DNA from: Gammaproteobacteria bacterium
Lineage (GTDB): Bacteria; Pseudomonadota; Gammaproteobacteria; GCA-001735895
Assembly: GCA_003231795.1 (NCBI GenBank)
Contig: QIJI01000500.1
Location: 1 to 6,648, forward strand
Direction of reading: 5' to 3'
Length of the DNA stretch: 6,648 nucleotides
The notes beneath the pieces were generated by a model, which saw only the letters and a list, made by a program, of their open reading frames with translations, searched no databases and had not been told where the DNA came from. This document shows, one piece after another, positions 4,838 to 6,648 of the stretch. How positions within the stretch are numbered: the stretch's first letter is position 1; each line of letters starts with the position of its first letter. Both the position numbers and the translations under genes were made by a program.

Positions 4838-5590
4838 ATGATTTTCACCCGTATTGTCTACAGTGCCGTTTTGATCGGAATGGTAGCCGGGCTTTTATTA
4901 AGCCTGATGCAGATTATCAGCGTGGATCCAATTATTTTGCAGGCTGAGGTCTATGAAATCAGCGAATCCGAACCGGGTTCTGCGGTGACTACAGGTCAGG
5001 AAAGCCACGACCAGGATATTGACGGCTGGGCCCCAACCGATGGTGCTGAACGTAGCTTTTATAGCGTATTGTCCAATATGTCCGCCGGCATTGGATTTGC
5101 CGCGGTATTGCTGGCCCTGATGAGCCAGTTCTGGTTGCCGAAACAGCGCGTTCTCAGCACCCAACAAAGCTTGCTCTGGGGTATCGCAGGATTCGCCGCG
5201 ATTTACCTCGCGCCTGGAATCGGTTTACCGCCTGAAATTCCTGGAATCCAGGCCGCTGCTCTCGAAAATCGACAGATCTGGTGGTTGCTGACTGTGGTCT
5301 GTGCCAGCTTTGGCATTGGAATTCTGGCCTGGGCGCAGATCAGACTGAAGGCAATTGGACTCGTATTCCTCGCCATTCCCTACCTGGTGGGCGCACCATC
5401 GCAGCAGGGCCCGGAGTTTGTGCATCCCGATCCGGCTGCAGTCGAAGTGCTGATCGAATTACACCAACGTTTTATTATTACCAGCGGCATCGTCAACCTG
5501 TTGTTCTGGATGGTACTGGGTTTGGCCTGTGGCGCCGTCTTTAATCGCTGGTTCAGACCTGCGGTATTGGCCGATGAGCACCCGGCCTGA
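4838..5590 (+). CDS. cbtA: CbtA, membrane subunit of predicted cobalt transporter
   Basis: 250 aa inner-membrane protein. Membrane segments are seen at about residues 6-27, 77-98, 109-126, 146-165, 170-184 and 217-241. Family signatures in order: the first helix ending in Gln25, P31-x-I-L-x-A-E37-x-Y39-E40, then the hydrophilic loop with W64-A-P-x-D68-G-A-E71-R72, then YLAPGIGLPPEIPG (about 122-135), NRQIWW and PYLVGAP. Many CbtA proteins carry a His-rich run in the loop; here only SHDQD (56-60) remains, so metal capture may rest more on CbtB. The start is ATG 4838: AGGGG (4826-4830) lies 7 bases upstream and the product then begins MIFTRIVYSAV as in homologues, whereas an upstream in-frame GTG at 4820 would add six unsupported residues. 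It follows cbtB by 82 bases and overlaps the next gene by 17. Confidence 0.94.
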   Translation: MIFTRIVYSAVLIGMVAGLLLSLMQIISVDPIILQAEVYEISESEPGSAVTTGQESHDQDIDGWAPTDGAERSFYSVLSNMSAGIGFAAVLLALMSQFWLPKQRVLSTQQSLLWGIAGFAAIYLAPGIGLPPEIPGIQAAALENRQIWWLLTVVCASFGIGILAWAQIRLKAIGLVFLAIPYLVGAPSQQGPEFVHPDPAAVEVLIELHQRFIITSGIVNLLFWMVLGLACGAVFNRWFRPAVLADEHPA

Positions 5591-6648
5591 GTTTCCGTTT
5601 ACAGCAGTAACCGGTCAGGCTAATTACAAGCTGGCCCTGAAACTGGTGGTGGTCGACCCTGGCATCGGCGGGGTGCTGGTGAGCGGTCCTCGTGGCACCG
5701 CCAAATCGACGCTGGCGCGCGGTCTGGCCGATATCGCCTCCAGACAAAACGCTTTCGTGAACCTGCCGCTCGGGGCTTCCGAAGAAATGTTGATCGGCAC
5801 GCTCGATTTGCAAAAGGCGCTCGGCGATCAGGAAGTCGTGTTTAGTCCCGGGTTGCTCGCCAAAGCCGATCAGGGAGTGCTCTATGTCGATGAAATTAAT
5901 CTGCTGCCCGATAACCTGGTAGACCTGTTGCTGGATGTTGCTGCCAGCGGTGTCAATCACATTGAGCGTGACGGGGTCAGCCATCGCCACGACTCGCGTT
6001 TTATTCTGCTGGGTACGATGAATCCGGACGAAGGTGAACTGCGCCCGCAATTGCAGGATCGTTTTGGCCTGGCGGTTGCAATGGATGATAATTTTGACGC
6101 TGCTGACAGAGTCGAGATCGTGCGTCAGCGTGAACAATTCGACCACAATCCTGAAGCCTTCTGCGATCAACAGCAATCAACGCAACAGCAGTTACGCCAG
6201 CAACTCAAACAGGCAAGCGGGCAACTGGATCAGATCGAATGCGACGACAGGATGCGAATGGAAATCGCGCAGCGCTGTATTGCCGCCGGTGTCGATGGAC
6301 TGCGGGCCGATATCGTATGGGCTCGTGCCGCTATCGCGCATGCGGCTTTACGCGACAATACGGCTGTCGAAGTTACTGATCTGGATGCGGTCGAAGCGCT
6401 GGTGCTGAGTCATCGTCGGCACGATCAACCGCGCAATGAGTCGCAACCACCCGCAGCGGATAACAGCGGTGGCGAGGGCGGTTCCACCCCGGATTCAGCC
6501 ACCGGTCACGGTGACTGGGGGCAGATGAAATCGGTCAGCCAGGACAGCGCGACCGATTCGAGTTTTGTATTGCCGGATTCTCCGATGAAATTCGAAAAGT
6601 TTAATCATTTGCGCAGCGCACTGGTAGCGCGCAATCGCGGAGAACGCG
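5574..6648 (+). CDS. chlI: BchI/ChlI-type AAA+ chelatase subunit, probably for cobalt insertion into B12 precursor (partial, C-terminus beyond window)
   Basis: 358 complete codons, open at the right edge. An AAA+ ATPase of the magnesium/cobalt chelatase motor family: N-terminal PFTAVTGQ (8-15), Walker A GPRGTAKST (38-46), Walker B GVLYVDEINLL (101-111), sensor-1 GTMNPDEGELRPQL (147-160) with the following DRFG (162-165), and a sensor-2 region GLRADIVWARAAIAHA (242-257). A Gln-rich insert lies at about 199-220. From about 283 the chain becomes a hydrophilic Pro/Gly/Ser/Asp linker, as found between the AAA and VWA (integrin I) domains of ChlD or fused ChlID proteins. A VWA domain is therefore expected beyond the window, though a plain ChlI with a long tail is possible. 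All ATPase residues are intact, unlike typical ChlD. Position after cbtBA under a B12 riboswitch argues for a cobalt chelatase motor working with CobN rather than chlorophyll synthesis. ATG 5574 lies inside cbtA (17-base overlap), implying translational coupling. Confidence 0.9.
   Translation, partial: MSTRPEFPFTAVTGQANYKLALKLVVVDPGIGGVLVSGPRGTAKSTLARGLADIASRQNAFVNLPLGASEEMLIGTLDLQKALGDQEVVFSPGLLAKADQGVLYVDEINLLPDNLVDLLLDVAASGVNHIERDGVSHRHDSRFILLGTMNPDEGELRPQLQDRFGLAVAMDDNFDAADRVEIVRQREQFDHNPEAFCDQQQSTQQQLRQQLKQASGQLDQIECDDRMRMEIAQRCIAAGVDGLRADIVWARAAIAHAALRDNTAVEVTDLDAVEALVLSHRRHDQPRNESQPPAADNSGGEGGSTPDSATGHGDWGQMKSVSQDSATDSSFVLPDSPMKFEKFNHLRSALVARNRGER

Noticed and set aside
5553..6176. Minus-strand frame of 207 codons opposite cbtA and the AAA+ gene
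   Set aside because: The plus strand carries intact Walker A, Walker B and sensor motifs throughout; the minus product shows no recognisable domain.

Overview
The window looks like chromosomal DNA of a free-living, probably marine or soil, gammaproteobacterium. This is inferred from moderate GC content, AGGAGG-type ribosome sites, a lipoprotein with a standard lipobox, a proteobacterial REP-like inverted repeat and a cobalamin-riboswitch/CbtBA arrangement. No single marker fixes the genus.

Left part (1-1773, minus strand): the N-terminal 591 residues of a dimethylglycine/sarcosine dehydrogenase-type flavoenzyme, with an FAD-binding DAO domain followed by a GcvT-like folate domain. It runs off the left edge. 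It is divergent from a plus-strand lipoprotein of unknown function (2142-2777). The 368-base region between them holds a candidate promoter for each side and several related AGTCG/CGACT inverted half-sites that look like an operator.

Middle (2917-4265, plus strand): a stand-alone tandem CBS-domain protein with its own candidate promoter and leader hairpin. A 76-base REP-like inverted repeat with 27-base arms and a decayed partial copy follows. Next come two small overlapping genes of unknown function (3650-3952 and 3945-4265), the second with a TTG or GTG start.

Right part (4271-6648, plus strand): the best-understood region. A promoter embedded in a 15-base tandem duplication leads into a clear cobalamin (B12) riboswitch. 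Then come cbtB (62 aa, His-rich C-terminus), cbtA (250 aa, about six membrane segments) and, overlapping cbtA by 17 bases, a BchI/ChlI-type AAA+ chelatase subunit that runs off the right edge in its acidic/Gly-Ser linker. The logic is coherent: when B12 is scarce the riboswitch should permit expression of a cobalt uptake system and of a chelatase motor that inserts cobalt into the corrin ring. CobN and other cob genes would be expected just beyond the right edge.

I found no CRISPR array, tRNA, rRNA, insertion sequence or phage gene. The least explained items are the two small genes at 3650-4265, the lipoprotein, the operator-like repeats at 1917-2020, and the exact switching mechanism of the riboswitch.
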